Source of the DNA: Acidovorax sp. | GTDB taxonomy: Bacteria; Pseudomonadota; Gammaproteobacteria; Burkholderiales; Burkholderiaceae_C | DNA: 42,683 nt | Direction: 5' to 3' | Assembly (NCBI GenBank): GCA_031277855.1 | Contig: JAITLO010000003.1 | Location: 1-42,683 of the forward strand | Part shown: positions 8,813 through 17,591 of the stretch, one piece after another | Layout of the letters: the number at the start of each line of letters is the position of its first letter | How positions within the stretch are numbered: position 1 is the first letter of the stretch | The notes under the pieces: generated by a model | The model's input: the letters and a program-made list of their open reading frames with translations, nothing else | What the model was told of the DNA's origin: nothing | The model's database searches: none | Program-made: the position numbers and the translations under genes

Positions 8813-10294
8813 TCATTCCTTGTCCAGACGGCCAACCAGCGACAGGTTGAAAGCCGCGCCCATGTACTTGAAGTGCGGGCGCAGGGACAGAGACACCTGG
8901 TACCAGCCGGGGTTGCCGGAGACATCCTGCACCACCACCTGGGCCGCGCGCAGCGGACGACGGCTGCGCACGTCGGCACTGGGGCTTTCCTGGTCGGCAA
9001 TGTACTGACGCAGCCAGTTGTTGAGCTCGCGCTCCAGGTCTTGCCGTTCTTTCCAGCTGCCGATCTGCTCGCGCTGCAGCACCTTGATGTAGTGGGCCAG
9101 GCGGTTGGGAATGAACATATAGGGCAGTTGCGTGCCCAGCATGTAGTTGGTCTGTGCGGCCTGGCCTTCGGGCGTGTTCTGGAAGACCTTGGGCTTTTGC
9201 ACCGAGTTGGCAGAGAAGAAGGCTGCGTTGTCGCTGTCCTTGCGCATGGTCAGCGGAATAAAGCCCTCGCTGGACAGCTCGTACTCCTTGCGGTCAGAGA
9301 TCAGCACCTCAGTCGGGATCTTGGCCTGCAACTGGCCCAGCGACTCATACAGGTGCAGCGGCAAATCGTCCACCGTGCCGCCAGACAGCGGGCCGATGAT
9401 GTTCGGGCACCAGCGGTATTTGGCAAAGCTGTCGGTGATGCGGCTGGCCAGCAGGTAGGAGGTGTTGCCCCACAGGTAGTTGGCGTGCTGCCCATCGATG
9501 GTTTCGCGATAGGCAAAGCTGCGCACCGGATTTTCCAGCGGGTCATAGGGCTGGCGCAGCAAGAAACGCGGCATGGTCAGCCCCAGATAGCGCGCATCTT
9601 CCGATTCGCGCAGGCCACGCCATTTGGCAAATCGCGGCCCCTCAAAAATGTCTTTGACTTCCTTGAGGTTGGGAATGTCCTGGAAAGAGTCCAGATTGAG
9701 CATCTCGGGCCCGGCAGCACCCAGGAAAGGGGCATGTGCCATGGCGCCCACCGAGGCCACGTAGTTGAGCAGCTTGATATCGGGAGCCGAAGGGCCGAAG
9801 GTGTAGTTGCTGACCATGCAGCCAATCGGCTTGCCGCCGAACTGGCCGTAGCCGGAGGTGTAGACATGTTTGTAAAAGCCGCTGCGCGTGATGTCGGCAG
9901 CGCTTTCAAAGTCGTCCAGCAGCTCGCTCTTGGTAGCGTGCAGCACCTCCACCAGAATGTTTTCCCGGAAGTCGGTGCGATCCACCAGCAGCTTGAGCCC
10001 ACGCCATGCGGATTCCAGCTCCTGCAGCGCGCTTTGGTGAAGAATCGCGTCCATCTGCTTGCTGAGCTTGGCGTCGATCTCCGTGAGCATCTGGTCGATC
10101 AGCTGCTTGTTCACCGGTTGCTCGCGGTTATCGCTTTTGAGCATCTCCGCAATAAAGGCCGCCACACCGCGCTCGGCCACCGCATAGCCTTCTTGAGCCG
10201 GCTTGAGGCGCGTTTGCTCCATGATCTGGGCCAGCAGACCTTCTTGTTGCGCCGGTGCTTGCTTGGTGGCTGCTGCGGCTTGTGCTTTCGTCAT
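8813..10294 (-). CDS. tssC: T6SS contractile sheath large subunit TssC
   Basis: A 493-residue TssC (VipB/ImpC), which with TssB forms the contractile sheath around the Hcp tube. Family landmarks are the N-terminal helix (residues about 13-45), ELESAWRGLKLLVDRTDFRENI (about 100-121), GYGQFGGKPIGCMVSNYTF, PFLGAAGPEMLNL and LAHYIKVLQREQIGSW, ending with the sheath-core strands FKYMGAAFNLSLVGRLDKE. The start ATG at 10294 has AGGAGATAACG directly before it; a start 36 bp further upstream lacks support. It follows tssB by 32 bp. Confidence 0.97.
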   Translation of the reverse strand: MTKAQAAAATKQAPAQQEGLLAQIMEQTRLKPAQEGYAVAERGVAAFIAEMLKSDNREQPVNKQLIDQMLTEIDAKLSKQMDAILHQSALQELESAWRGLKLLVDRTDFRENILVEVLHATKSELLDDFESAADITRSGFYKHVYTSGYGQFGGKPIGCMVSNYTFGPSAPDIKLLNYVASVGAMAHAPFLGAAGPEMLNLDSFQDIPNLKEVKDIFEGPRFAKWRGLRESEDARYLGLTMPRFLLRQPYDPLENPVRSFAYRETIDGQHANYLWGNTSYLLASRITDSFAKYRWCPNIIGPLSGGTVDDLPLHLYESLGQLQAKIPTEVLISDRKEYELSSEGFIPLTMRKDSDNAAFFSANSVQKPKVFQNTPEGQAAQTNYMLGTQLPYMFIPNRLAHYIKVLQREQIGSWKERQDLERELNNWLRQYIADQESPSADVRSRRPLRAAQVVVQDVSGNPGWYQVSLSLRPHFKYMGAAFNLSLVGRLDKE

Positions 10295-10326
10295 CGTTAT
10301 CTCCTGTGAATACTGGGAACCTGCGC

Positions 10327-10830
10327 TCAAGCCTTGCCGGGCTCCAGCAGTTGCTCCAGCTCCTTGGCCAGCCGGCTGCGCGATGCCTCATCACCCAACA
10401 TGGCCTGCATCTGTTTGCGAAAGGCGGGGATGTTGCCCATGGGGCCCTTGAGCGCCACCAGCGCCTCACGCAGCTCCAGCAGCTTGTTCAGCTCGGGCAC
10501 CTGGCGGGCAATGGCATCGGGGTTGAAGTCTTCGATAGCGCCGAACTTCAGATCCACCCTCAAGGTGTCGTTGTCGCCCCCCTCTTCCAGTCTGGCAGGC
10601 ACATCCATGGCCAGTTGCAGACCGAACTCGGACATCACCTTGTTGAAGTTGTCCTTGTTGATGTTGACGGCCGTGCGGTCTTCCAATGCGGTCTCTTCTT
10701 CGTGCCCCTTGAAGTCACCTGTCACCAGCATCTTCAACGGCAGCTCGACCTCTTCCTGCTCCCCGCCCGTTGCCGGGACATAGCGAATACTGATGCGCTC
10801 CTTCGGTGCGACCGAGCCTTGCTTTGCCAT
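10327..10830 (-). CDS. tssB: T6SS contractile sheath small subunit TssB
   Basis: A 167-residue TssB (VipA/ImpB), the partner of TssC in the sheath. The sequence begins MAKQGSVAPKERISIRYVPATG and has the conserved ELPLKMLVTGDFKG (about residues 28-41), and the LEDRTAVNINKDNFNKVM region, then an acidic and Leu-rich C-terminal helix. This is the first gene of the leftward operon, so the promoter must lie in the 481-bp spacer to its right. The start is supported by a GAAGGAGT ribosome binding site. Confidence 0.97.
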   Translation of the reverse strand: MAKQGSVAPKERISIRYVPATGGEQEEVELPLKMLVTGDFKGHEEETALEDRTAVNINKDNFNKVMSEFGLQLAMDVPARLEEGGDNDTLRVDLKFGAIEDFNPDAIARQVPELNKLLELREALVALKGPMGNIPAFRKQMQAMLGDEASRSRLAKELEQLLEPGKA

Positions 10831-11055
10831 GTGCGTTACTCCTTCTAGATTAATAATTTTCTTTTGGCAATTGAAAAATCCATAGAAATTTCCAATCCCC
10901 GAAAGTGAATAAAAAACGCCCGACGAATTACCACGCCGAGCGCTGATATTTCAGCGTCACATATTCCTGAATTCGGTATTTTTTCTGCACAACTCTATTA
11001 AAAGAGTGCCGAACCCGGAAAGATGCGAATTAAACAATAGTTTGAAAAACGATCT

Positions 11056-11071
11056 TTAGGAATTTTCCTAA
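11056..11071. promoter_or_regulatory. Palindromic operator candidate, copy 1
   Basis: The sequence TTAGGAATTTTCCTAA has perfect 7-bp arms around TT. Its central 14 bp can be read as two adjoining inverted heptads, TAGGAAT and TTTCCTA, each fitting the heptad WTTCYTA that I recall for the response regulator BvgA of Bordetella, and it also resembles the RcsAB box. An identical copy lies 66 bp away. This suggests a NarL/LuxR-type response regulator, by inference only. Confidence 0.6.
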
Positions 11072-11121
11072 TCTCCCAAAGCTGACATAAGCATTACGTG
11101 GCAAGTGAATGCACACATGAT

Positions 11122-11137
11122 TTAGGAATTTTCCTAA
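11122..11137. promoter_or_regulatory. Palindromic operator candidate, copy 2
   Basis: Identical to the palindrome at 11056-11071. Flanking bases extend the symmetry to TTTAGGAA..TTCCTAAA. It lies closer to tssH, about 23 bp before the weak -35-like TTTACT, a position suited to an activator; copy 1 is more suited to serve tssB or to cooperate at a distance. Confidence 0.6.
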
Positions 11138-11190
11138 AGATTTTCAATATTGCTTAGGTTTTACTCAATTCAAAACCTCATATATATGCT

Positions 11191-11220
11191 GTGCGCTTGA
11201 ATACCAGGCGCACTTTTTTT
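11191..11220 (+). terminator. Hairpin with T-run in the tssH leader
   Basis: Stem GTGCGC (11191-11196) and GCGCAC (11208-11213) with an 11-nt loop, followed directly by seven T. It has the form of a weak rho-independent terminator reading toward tssH, yet no rightward gene precedes it. It could end a short RNA or act as an attenuator, or be without function; the 6-bp stem is short. Confidence 0.4.
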
Positions 11221-11311
11221 GCGTATTTGTTCGTTTTGTTTCGCAAGCTTTGATATTTATTGATGGCTTGACGCCAATCGATATCCGAATCCAGATAACC
11301 GCTGCCCCTAT

Positions 11312-13891
11312 ATGATCACCATCGATCTCTCTGCGCTTCTTGAACGCCTTAATTCACCATGCCGACATGCATTAGAAGAAGCGGGAAGCCTCTGTATAGG
11401 ACAGCGCGGCGCCGAGGTGACGGTGCCCCATTTGCTGTTCAAGCTCTTGGACCAGCCACTGTGCGATGTACGCATCGTGCTGCGCGAGGCAGGTATCGAG
11501 GTCGATACGCTGCGGCAGGCTTTGTCCACCGCGTTTCCCGATGGCGACGGGGGGCACGGCCAATACCCCAGCTTCTCTCCCCTGCTGGTGGAGCTGATGC
11601 AAGAGGCCTGGCTGCTCGGCTCCATTGAGCTGGGGCAGGCCCACATCCGCAGCGGAGCGCTGCTGCTGGCTGCGCTGCTCCATGCGGGCCGCTATCTGCC
11701 CCTGGCAGCCATTCATGCCCTTGATGGCATCAACAAGGAGTCGCTGCGCAAGGGCTTCAACGCGCTGCTGTGCAACTCGGCGGAAGCCCCATCGGCAGAG
11801 ACAAGCCCCCAGACCATCCATACACCGGGCGCCAAAGACAGCGCCCTGGCCAGGTTTGGCCACGACTTCACAGCCCAGGCACGCGAGGGACGTATTGACC
11901 CCGTTCTGTGCCGTGACGAGGAAATCGATCTGATGGTCGACATCCTCTCGCGCCGCCGCAAGAACAACCCCATCGTGGTGGGTGATGCCGGTGTTGGCAA
12001 AAGTGCCGTGGTGGAAGGGCTGGCCCTGCGCATCGTACAAGCGCGTGTGCCCGATCCCCTGCGCCAGGTCCACCTCTGGGGGTTGGACCTGGGGGCCTTG
12101 CAAGCCGGGGCATCGGTCAAGGGAGAGTTTGAAAAACGCCTGAAGGCCGTCATTGATGAGGTCAAGGCTTCGCCCCAGCCCATCATTCTTTTTATCGACG
12201 AAGCCCACACCCTGATTGGCGCTGGGAATGCCGCCGGCGGCAGCGATGCAGCAAACCTGCTCAAGCCTGCCCTGGCCCGTGGCGAGCTCCGCACCATTGC
12301 AGCCACCACTTGGTCCGAGTACAAGAAATACTTTGAAAAAGACCCGGCCCTGAGCCGGCGCTTTCAGCTGGTCAGCTTGAAGGAACCCAGTCCCGAAGCG
12401 GCCGAACATATTTTGCGCGGTCTGCGACCGGTCTACGAGCAAGCGCACAAGGTCTATATAGGCAACGATGCGCTCCAGGCGGCCGCTGCGCTGTCGGCCC
12501 GCTATCTGTCGGGCAGACAGCTGCCCGACAAGGCCATCGACGTGCTGGACACCGCCTGCGCCCGTGTGGCCACGGCCCTGGCCGAACCGCCGCGCCGCCT
12601 TGCGGCCCTGGAAAACGAACTCCGCCAGCTTGACGCAGAGGCCGAGCAACTCAAGCGAGATGGCCGCAGCGGCCGCACGCCCGCCAGCGCACGCCTGCAA
12701 GTACTGGATGCCACCCGAGAGCAACTGCAGCAACGCATGACACAGCTGCACCAGGACTGGGAGCAGCAAAAAGACCTGGTGGAAAGCATCATCGCCTTGC
12801 GCGCCACGGCCGAAGACCAGGACTGTGAGCCCGCAGACTCCGCGCAGCTGGCAGACAAGGTCGCGCAACTGGCGCAGCTGCAGCGCAGCGGCGCCCTTTT
12901 GCATGCCGATGTGGGGGCCGAGCAAATCGCCCAGGTCATTGCGGACTGGACCGGCATCCCTGCCACCACCATCAACAGCGATCAGCTCACACGCCTGGAG
13001 CATCTACCGCAAACGCTGCAAACACGCGTTAAAGGACAAGACGCAGCACTTACGGCCATACACCGCAGATTGCTGACTGCCGTGGCCGATCTGCGCCGGC
13101 CTGGCACGCCCATGGGGGCGTTCTTGCTGGTGGGCCCCAGCGGCGTGGGCAAGACCGAAACCGCACTCGCCACTGCCGAGGCCTTGTTTGGAGATGAGCG
13201 CTTTCTGACCACCATCAATATGTCCGAGTACCAGGAAAAGCACACCGTCTCGCGACTGTTGGGCGCCCCCCCCGGCTATGTGGGCTATGGCGAAGGCGGT
13301 GTACTCACCGAGGCCATACGCCGACAGCCCTATTCGGTGGTCTTGCTCGATGAGGTGGAAAAAGCCCACCCCGAAGTGCTCAACATCTTCTACCAGGCCT
13401 TTGACAAGGGCGAGATTGCCGATGGAGAAGGGCGCCGCATCGACTGCCAGAACATCTTGTTCTTTCTGACTTCCAACCTCGGCTTTGACCAGGACGATCT
13501 GTCGCTCTCGGATGTGGAGCCCGAAGCGTTGCGCCAGCGCCTGGTGCAGTTCTTCAAACCAGCGCTGCTGGCGCGTATGCAGGTGGTTCCCTACCGCTAT
13601 CTCGACCAGTCTGTGCTGGCCGACATTGTGGACAGCCGCTTGCAGCGCCTGCACCAGCAACTTGCGCAGCGCTACGACGCCCAATTGCACATTGCAGCCA
13701 GTGCCCGCGATGAGCTGCGCGCGCGCTGTGCGCGGCACCTCAACGGTGCGCGCATGCTGGATGCAAGCATCGACGGCGAAATGCTGCCGCCGCTCTCGCT
13801 GGCCGTGCTGCAACGCCAGGCACAAGGCCTGCCGTTCCAACAAGTGGATCTGGACTGGAGCCAGGGCAGCTTCCACGCTCTGCTCAACTAA
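11312..13891 (+). CDS. tssH: T6SS sheath-disassembly ATPase TssH (ClpV)
   Basis: An 859-residue Clp/Hsp100 ATPase that unfolds contracted TssB/TssC sheath so the subunits can be reused. Domains in order: an N-terminal Clp-N repeat domain (about 1-150) that recognises TssC; AAA+ module 1 with Walker A GDAGVGKS (about 225-232) and Walker B FIDEAH; a middle coiled coil (about 415-520, Glu/Gln/Arg-rich); AAA+ module 2 with Walker A GPSGVGKT (about 608-615) and Walker B-like VVLLDEVEKAHPEV; and the C-terminal ClpB small domain. The typical ClpV opening LSALLERLNSPCRHALEEA is present. It is the first gene of the rightward operon. No strong ribosome binding site is visible before the ATG. Confidence 0.97.
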   Translation: MITIDLSALLERLNSPCRHALEEAGSLCIGQRGAEVTVPHLLFKLLDQPLCDVRIVLREAGIEVDTLRQALSTAFPDGDGGHGQYPSFSPLLVELMQEAWLLGSIELGQAHIRSGALLLAALLHAGRYLPLAAIHALDGINKESLRKGFNALLCNSAEAPSAETSPQTIHTPGAKDSALARFGHDFTAQAREGRIDPVLCRDEEIDLMVDILSRRRKNNPIVVGDAGVGKSAVVEGLALRIVQARVPDPLRQVHLWGLDLGALQAGASVKGEFEKRLKAVIDEVKASPQPIILFIDEAHTLIGAGNAAGGSDAANLLKPALARGELRTIAATTWSEYKKYFEKDPALSRRFQLVSLKEPSPEAAEHILRGLRPVYEQAHKVYIGNDALQAAAALSARYLSGRQLPDKAIDVLDTACARVATALAEPPRRLAALENELRQLDAEAEQLKRDGRSGRTPASARLQVLDATREQLQQRMTQLHQDWEQQKDLVESIIALRATAEDQDCEPADSAQLADKVAQLAQLQRSGALLHADVGAEQIAQVIADWTGIPATTINSDQLTRLEHLPQTLQTRVKGQDAALTAIHRRLLTAVADLRRPGTPMGAFLLVGPSGVGKTETALATAEALFGDERFLTTINMSEYQEKHTVSRLLGAPPGYVGYGEGGVLTEAIRRQPYSVVLLDEVEKAHPEVLNIFYQAFDKGEIADGEGRRIDCQNILFFLTSNLGFDQDDLSLSDVEPEALRQRLVQFFKPALLARMQVVPYRYLDQSVLADIVDSRLQRLHQQLAQRYDAQLHIAASARDELRARCARHLNGARMLDASIDGEMLPPLSLAVLQRQAQGLPFQQVDLDWSQGSFHALLN

Positions 13892-13900
13892 GGAGGGGGC

Positions 13901-15466
13901 ATGGTGGCAAGCCAAGTCGCCCAACTGGCACGCGAATGGGTACAGGCCGACTCGCTGGAAGCTCTGGCAGGGGGATTCGTCCAGGCCGTTGGCAGCCATG
14001 CCGGCGTGGCGCAGGCCCTGTGCTATTGGTGCGAGCACGCAGGGGATGTCTTGCGGCCCATGGCCCATGCGGGGTTTTCTGATGCAGACCCTGCGCCCTT
14101 GATCCCACTGTCCGAGCTCGACAACCCACTGGTGTATTGCCTGACCCAGGCCAAGCCCTGTCTGGTCGACACCCCCTCCAACCTGCTGGGTGTAGGCGCC
14201 GGGTTTGATCTGCTTCGCGAACGCTTTGCGGTCAGCGCTTCTTTGCTCGCAATGCCTTTGTATGGGCAGCCGGGGCAAATGGCAGGTGTTCTGGTGCTGA
14301 CTGGTCAGAGTGCTGCTTTGCGCAGCTGGAGGACAGACCCGGTCTGGAAAGAGCTGCAAGCCCTCTTCCAAGCACTGTTGCAACGCTTGCAGCAGCGCTG
14401 GGGCATGCATCTGCTCAGCCACTCCGAGCAGCGCCGCGTCGCCGAAAAAGGCCGTGCCAGGGCTGCACGTCTGCTGGCTGCGGGCTTTGTCGGTGTGGGT
14501 CCGTCGGCCAAACGGCTGCGCGAAGAAATGCTGCGCCTGGCCGACTCCTCGCTCTCGCTGCTACTGACCGGCGAGACCGGTTCAGGCAAAGACCATGCGG
14601 CCTGGCTGATCCACCAGGTCTCGTCTCGCGAGGGCAAGTTCGTACCCGTGAACTGCGCCGCGATTCCCAAAGACCTGATCGAAGCCGAGCTGTTTGGTGC
14701 GGTACGCGGAGCCTATACCGGTGCCACCCAGTCCCGCACCGGTCTGGTGGCAGATGCCGATGGTGGCACCCTCTTTCTGGATGAAATCGGCGATATGCCG
14801 CTGGAGCTGCAAGGCCGGCTGCTGCGCTTGCTCAATGAGAAGAAATTCCGCCCTGTAGGCGCCACGCGCGAGCAGGCCTCGGACTTTCGCCTCATTTGCG
14901 CCACCCACCGCCCTTTGCCCGAGCTGGTGCGCGATGGCGCATTCCGCGAGGATTTGTACTTTCGCATCCGCCAGCATGTGCTGCGCCTTCCCCCGTTGCG
15001 CGAGCGCCCGGAAGACATTCCTGCGCTGGCTGCCCATGTTCTGCTTCAGTACAACCGTGAAAGCCAGGGCAATGTCTGCGGCCTCTCCGCCGCCTCCCTG
15101 GCAGGCCTGCAAGCCCATGGCTTCCCCGGCAATGTACGAGAGCTGCGCAGCCTGATTTTGACCGCCGCCGAGCGCACCCCTCCGGGCAAAGCCATCTGCG
15201 GCGACCTGCTCGCCCATCTGGAGCACACCACATCGGCGGCCCTAGACCCTCCGGGTGCAGGCATTGCAGCCGCACTGGAGCAACTGCTGCACACAGACAA
15301 CCTGCGCGAGGCCATGAGCAGCTTCGAGCGCTTGATGCTCAGCGAGCGATTACGCCAGGCCGAAGGCTCTCGCCGGGAAGCCGCGCTCAGCCTCGGCATT
15401 CCCAAGCGCACGCTGGCGCGCAAATGCCAGGACTTGAATTTGATTGTTGAAAGCCCCACACCATGA
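13901..15466 (+). CDS. vasH: Sigma-54-dependent T6SS transcription activator (VasH-like)
   Basis: A 521-residue bacterial enhancer-binding protein. The N-terminal part (about 10-165) is GAF-like and probably senses a signal or partner. The central AAA+ domain has Walker A GETGSGKD (about 224-231), the sigma-54-contacting loop as GAYTGA (about 271-276, with Tyr in place of the usual Phe), and Walker B GTLFLDEIGDMP (about 288-299). The C terminus has a Fis-type helix-turn-helix (REAALSLGIPKRTLARKCQDL). In Vibrio, VasH activates hcp and vgrG operons. It starts 9 bp after tssH behind AGGAGGGGG, and overlaps the next gene by four bases. No good sigma-54 promoter is seen in the T6SS spacer, so its targets may be elsewhere, for example hcp. 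Confidence 0.9.
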   Translation: MVASQVAQLAREWVQADSLEALAGGFVQAVGSHAGVAQALCYWCEHAGDVLRPMAHAGFSDADPAPLIPLSELDNPLVYCLTQAKPCLVDTPSNLLGVGAGFDLLRERFAVSASLLAMPLYGQPGQMAGVLVLTGQSAALRSWRTDPVWKELQALFQALLQRLQQRWGMHLLSHSEQRRVAEKGRARAARLLAAGFVGVGPSAKRLREEMLRLADSSLSLLLTGETGSGKDHAAWLIHQVSSREGKFVPVNCAAIPKDLIEAELFGAVRGAYTGATQSRTGLVADADGGTLFLDEIGDMPLELQGRLLRLLNEKKFRPVGATREQASDFRLICATHRPLPELVRDGAFREDLYFRIRQHVLRLPPLRERPEDIPALAAHVLLQYNRESQGNVCGLSAASLAGLQAHGFPGNVRELRSLILTAAERTPPGKAICGDLLAHLEHTTSAALDPPGAGIAAALEQLLHTDNLREAMSSFERLMLSERLRQAEGSRREAALSLGIPKRTLARKCQDLNLIVESPTP

Positions 15467-16152
15467 GATTTTTCTGTTTGCCACTGCTGTCCGCCGTGGT
15501 CTTGCTGGGCTGCAATGGAGAGCATGTGGCTGCGGCTGCGGCACGCCCTTGCACCGAAATCGGCTCTCCGCTGGAGCGATTGGCCTGCTTCGATGCCCAG
15601 GCTGGCACCCCGGCCCAGCGCAGCGAGGCTCTGCAGTCCTTGCCGCAGCCCGCAGCACAACCCTCTCCCGCCATCAAGCCCCCAGACATCACCGCTCTGG
15701 TGCAAACCAACGAGGCCCAACGTGGCAGCGATGACAGCGGCCTGCTGCTGACGCGTCTGCCCGACGCGTTGCCTGGGCAGTACAAGGTGGTCATTTCTGC
15801 CCCCGCGCTCACAGGCGCGCCACCGCGGCCTTACCTGGCAATCGCCTGCCTGTCGAATATTTCGCGCCTGCAGCTGCTCAGCGCCGAGCCCCTGCCCGTG
15901 AACCGCGTCCATCTTCGCCTGCTGCTGGATGGACGCGTCATCTCGGAAAGCCGTCCCTGGCAGGTGCTGGACGATGGCACGGTGACCGATGCAGGTCGTG
16001 GCCTGGTGGCCATAGAACAGCTGCGCCAGCTGCTGCGCCCGGCCCAGCAGCTGCAAATACAAAGTGACCACGCGCTGTTCGATGGTCTGGTCTTTGACGT
16101 CTCCCGCCTGACCGCGCTCATGCCCCAGCAGCGAGAGGCCTGTCATTGGTGA
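15463..16152 (+). CDS. vasI: T6SS-associated protein VasI (VCA0118 family)
   Basis: A 229-residue exported protein with an N-terminal signal (residues 1-17, a possible lipobox LLGC at 14-17 followed by a second Ala-rich stretch). The CTEI-SPLERLACFDAQAG segment (about 26-45) is the usual opening of the VasI/TIGR03360-type T6SS accessory proteins, followed by a beta-rich C-terminal domain. Its precise role is not known to me; it is usually found beside vasH, tssA and tssM as it is here. It overlaps vasH (ATGA, 15463-15466) and tssA (GTGA, 16149-16152), so it is translated as part of a coupled block. Confidence 0.8.
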   Translation: MRFFCLPLLSAVVLLGCNGEHVAAAAARPCTEIGSPLERLACFDAQAGTPAQRSEALQSLPQPAAQPSPAIKPPDITALVQTNEAQRGSDDSGLLLTRLPDALPGQYKVVISAPALTGAPPRPYLAIACLSNISRLQLLSAEPLPVNRVHLRLLLDGRVISESRPWQVLDDGTVTDAGRGLVAIEQLRQLLRPAQQLQIQSDHALFDGLVFDVSRLTALMPQQREACHW

Positions 16153-17576
16153 AAGCATTGGCCCCCCTCGATCTGGAAGCCCTGCTGGCTCCGCTGGATA
16201 CCAGCCTGCCTGCTGGCGTTTTCAATGAAGAAGACGAGATTTTTCAGAACATTGATCACGAGATGGTCAAGCTCGGCAGCCTGCAACAGGCCCACATAGA
16301 CTGGGCTTATGTGGACCAGGCTGCACAGCAGTATCTGGCCAGCCAATGCAAACACCTGCGCATTGCCGGCCACCTGCTGACGGCCCGCGTACACACCCGC
16401 AGCTGGCGCGGTTGGGCCGAAGCGGCCGGCGTGCTGGCCGGCATGGTTGAGCTCTATTGGGACAACAGCTATCCCAAGCCGGGTGCCAGCGGCCATGTGG
16501 CCAAAAGGCGTCTACTCAGCCAGCAACTGGAACGACTTTCTGAAGGTCTGGCTCAGCTGGAAGCCACAGGCTATGGCGAAGAGTTCTACAAGGCCGGCCA
16601 ACAGGCCTTGGATAAGCTGCAGCGCTGCGCCGAAGCGGCCAAGCTCGATGTCCCCACGCTGAGCAAGCTGGAAGGCTTGCTCAGGCAAAAGGCCGAGGCC
16701 TTGCGGGCCCCCGAGCTGGCCGAAGCAGCGCAAGCCTCTGCGCCCCGCGCAGATGCGATCAGCGATGCCTTCTTCAGCCCCGCTATTTCCAGCACCGGCA
16801 ACGACAGAGAAGGCCGCAAGTCCCTGCTCAGCGCCGCGGAGATCATCAACCAGCAAGACAGTTACGACCCCACGGGCTATATGCTGCGCCGCTTTGCGCT
16901 GTGGGGCCATTTGACCAACGCACCATCGCCCAAGAAACGCCACCAGACCGAGCTTCTGGCCGTTCCCGCCGATGTGGCTGATGGCTATGCCCAGGCCCTG
17001 GGCATGAACGCTGTGGACCCCACACTGCTGGCGCGTGTGGAGCGCAGCGTCACGACTTCGCCCTATTGGCTACACGGCAGCTATCTGTCGGCAGCCATTG
17101 CCAAGCGCCTGGAAATGCCGCTGGTAGCCGAGGCCATACGCCAGGCCTGTGAGCGTTTTGTGACGCGCCTACCTGCCCTGATCGAACTGGAGTTTGCCGA
17201 TGGCCGCCCCTTTGTGGATGGCCAGACCAAGGCCTGGATCAGCGGTGCCGAAAGCAGCTCGGCCGCTGCCGACACCGGTTTGGAATACACCGCCTTGCGC
17301 GAAGAGTTGCGCAGCCTGCTGGATACGCAAGGGGTGGAGCTGACGCTGCGCCGGCTTGAAGAACTACAAAAAAACCGTACGGATCTGCGCCACAGCTGCC
17401 ACGTCATGGCGATTGCCGCCGAGCTGCTGCGCGCGCGCGGCCTGAGCTGGCTGGCCGAGGGGCTGGTCACCAGGGCCTACCAAACCATGCAACAAGCCTC
17501 GGCCCCCCAGTGGGAGCCAGAGCTTTTCGGCCTGCTCGCACAGCACCTGCCGGGCACCGCTGAACACCATCATTAA
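16149..17576 (+). CDS. tssA: T6SS cap/initiation protein TssA
   Basis: A 475-residue TssA (ImpA N-terminal family). TssA helps start baseplate and sheath assembly and caps the growing sheath end. The N-terminal domain has the conserved DLEALLAPLDTSLPAG, HLRIAGHLLTARVHTRSW and GLAGMVELYWDNSYP-like segments (about 5-110). The C-terminal third (SWLAEGLVTRAYQTMQQ, with ALREELRSLLDTQGVE before it) forms the multimerising domain. The start is taken as GTG at 16149, which overlaps the vasI stop as GTGA; a TTG just upstream is less likely. It ends 15 bp before tssM. Confidence 0.93.
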   Translation: MKALAPLDLEALLAPLDTSLPAGVFNEEDEIFQNIDHEMVKLGSLQQAHIDWAYVDQAAQQYLASQCKHLRIAGHLLTARVHTRSWRGWAEAAGVLAGMVELYWDNSYPKPGASGHVAKRRLLSQQLERLSEGLAQLEATGYGEEFYKAGQQALDKLQRCAEAAKLDVPTLSKLEGLLRQKAEALRAPELAEAAQASAPRADAISDAFFSPAISSTGNDREGRKSLLSAAEIINQQDSYDPTGYMLRRFALWGHLTNAPSPKKRHQTELLAVPADVADGYAQALGMNAVDPTLLARVERSVTTSPYWLHGSYLSAAIAKRLEMPLVAEAIRQACERFVTRLPALIELEFADGRPFVDGQTKAWISGAESSSAAADTGLEYTALREELRSLLDTQGVELTLRRLEELQKNRTDLRHSCHVMAIAAELLRARGLSWLAEGLVTRAYQTMQQASAPQWEPELFGLLAQHLPGTAEHHH

Positions 17577-17591
17577 ATAGGGAGCATCTTC

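Larger units (their letters stand above)
10831..11311. promoter_or_regulatory. Divergent T6SS control region (tssB / tssH)
   Basis: A 481-bp non-coding spacer between the two T6SS operons, much richer in A and T than the genes around it. It holds two identical 16-bp palindromes (listed separately), a third imperfect 16-bp palindrome at 10992-11007 (ACTCT...AGAGT) and a short inverted repeat at 10942-10955 (GCTGA-TATT-TCAGC). A hairpin followed by seven T lies at 11191-11220. A weak sigma-70-like pair (TTTACT at 11160, TATATG at 11183, 17-bp spacer) reads toward tssH. I found no convincing sigma-54 promoter: the closest match, TGGCA-N7-GCA at 11099-11113, has one base too few between GG and GC. 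Confidence 0.7.

Noticed and set aside
11099..11113. Possible sigma-54 promoter for tssH
   Set aside because: GG and GC pairs are separated by one base too few; sigma-54 holoenzyme is strict about this spacing.
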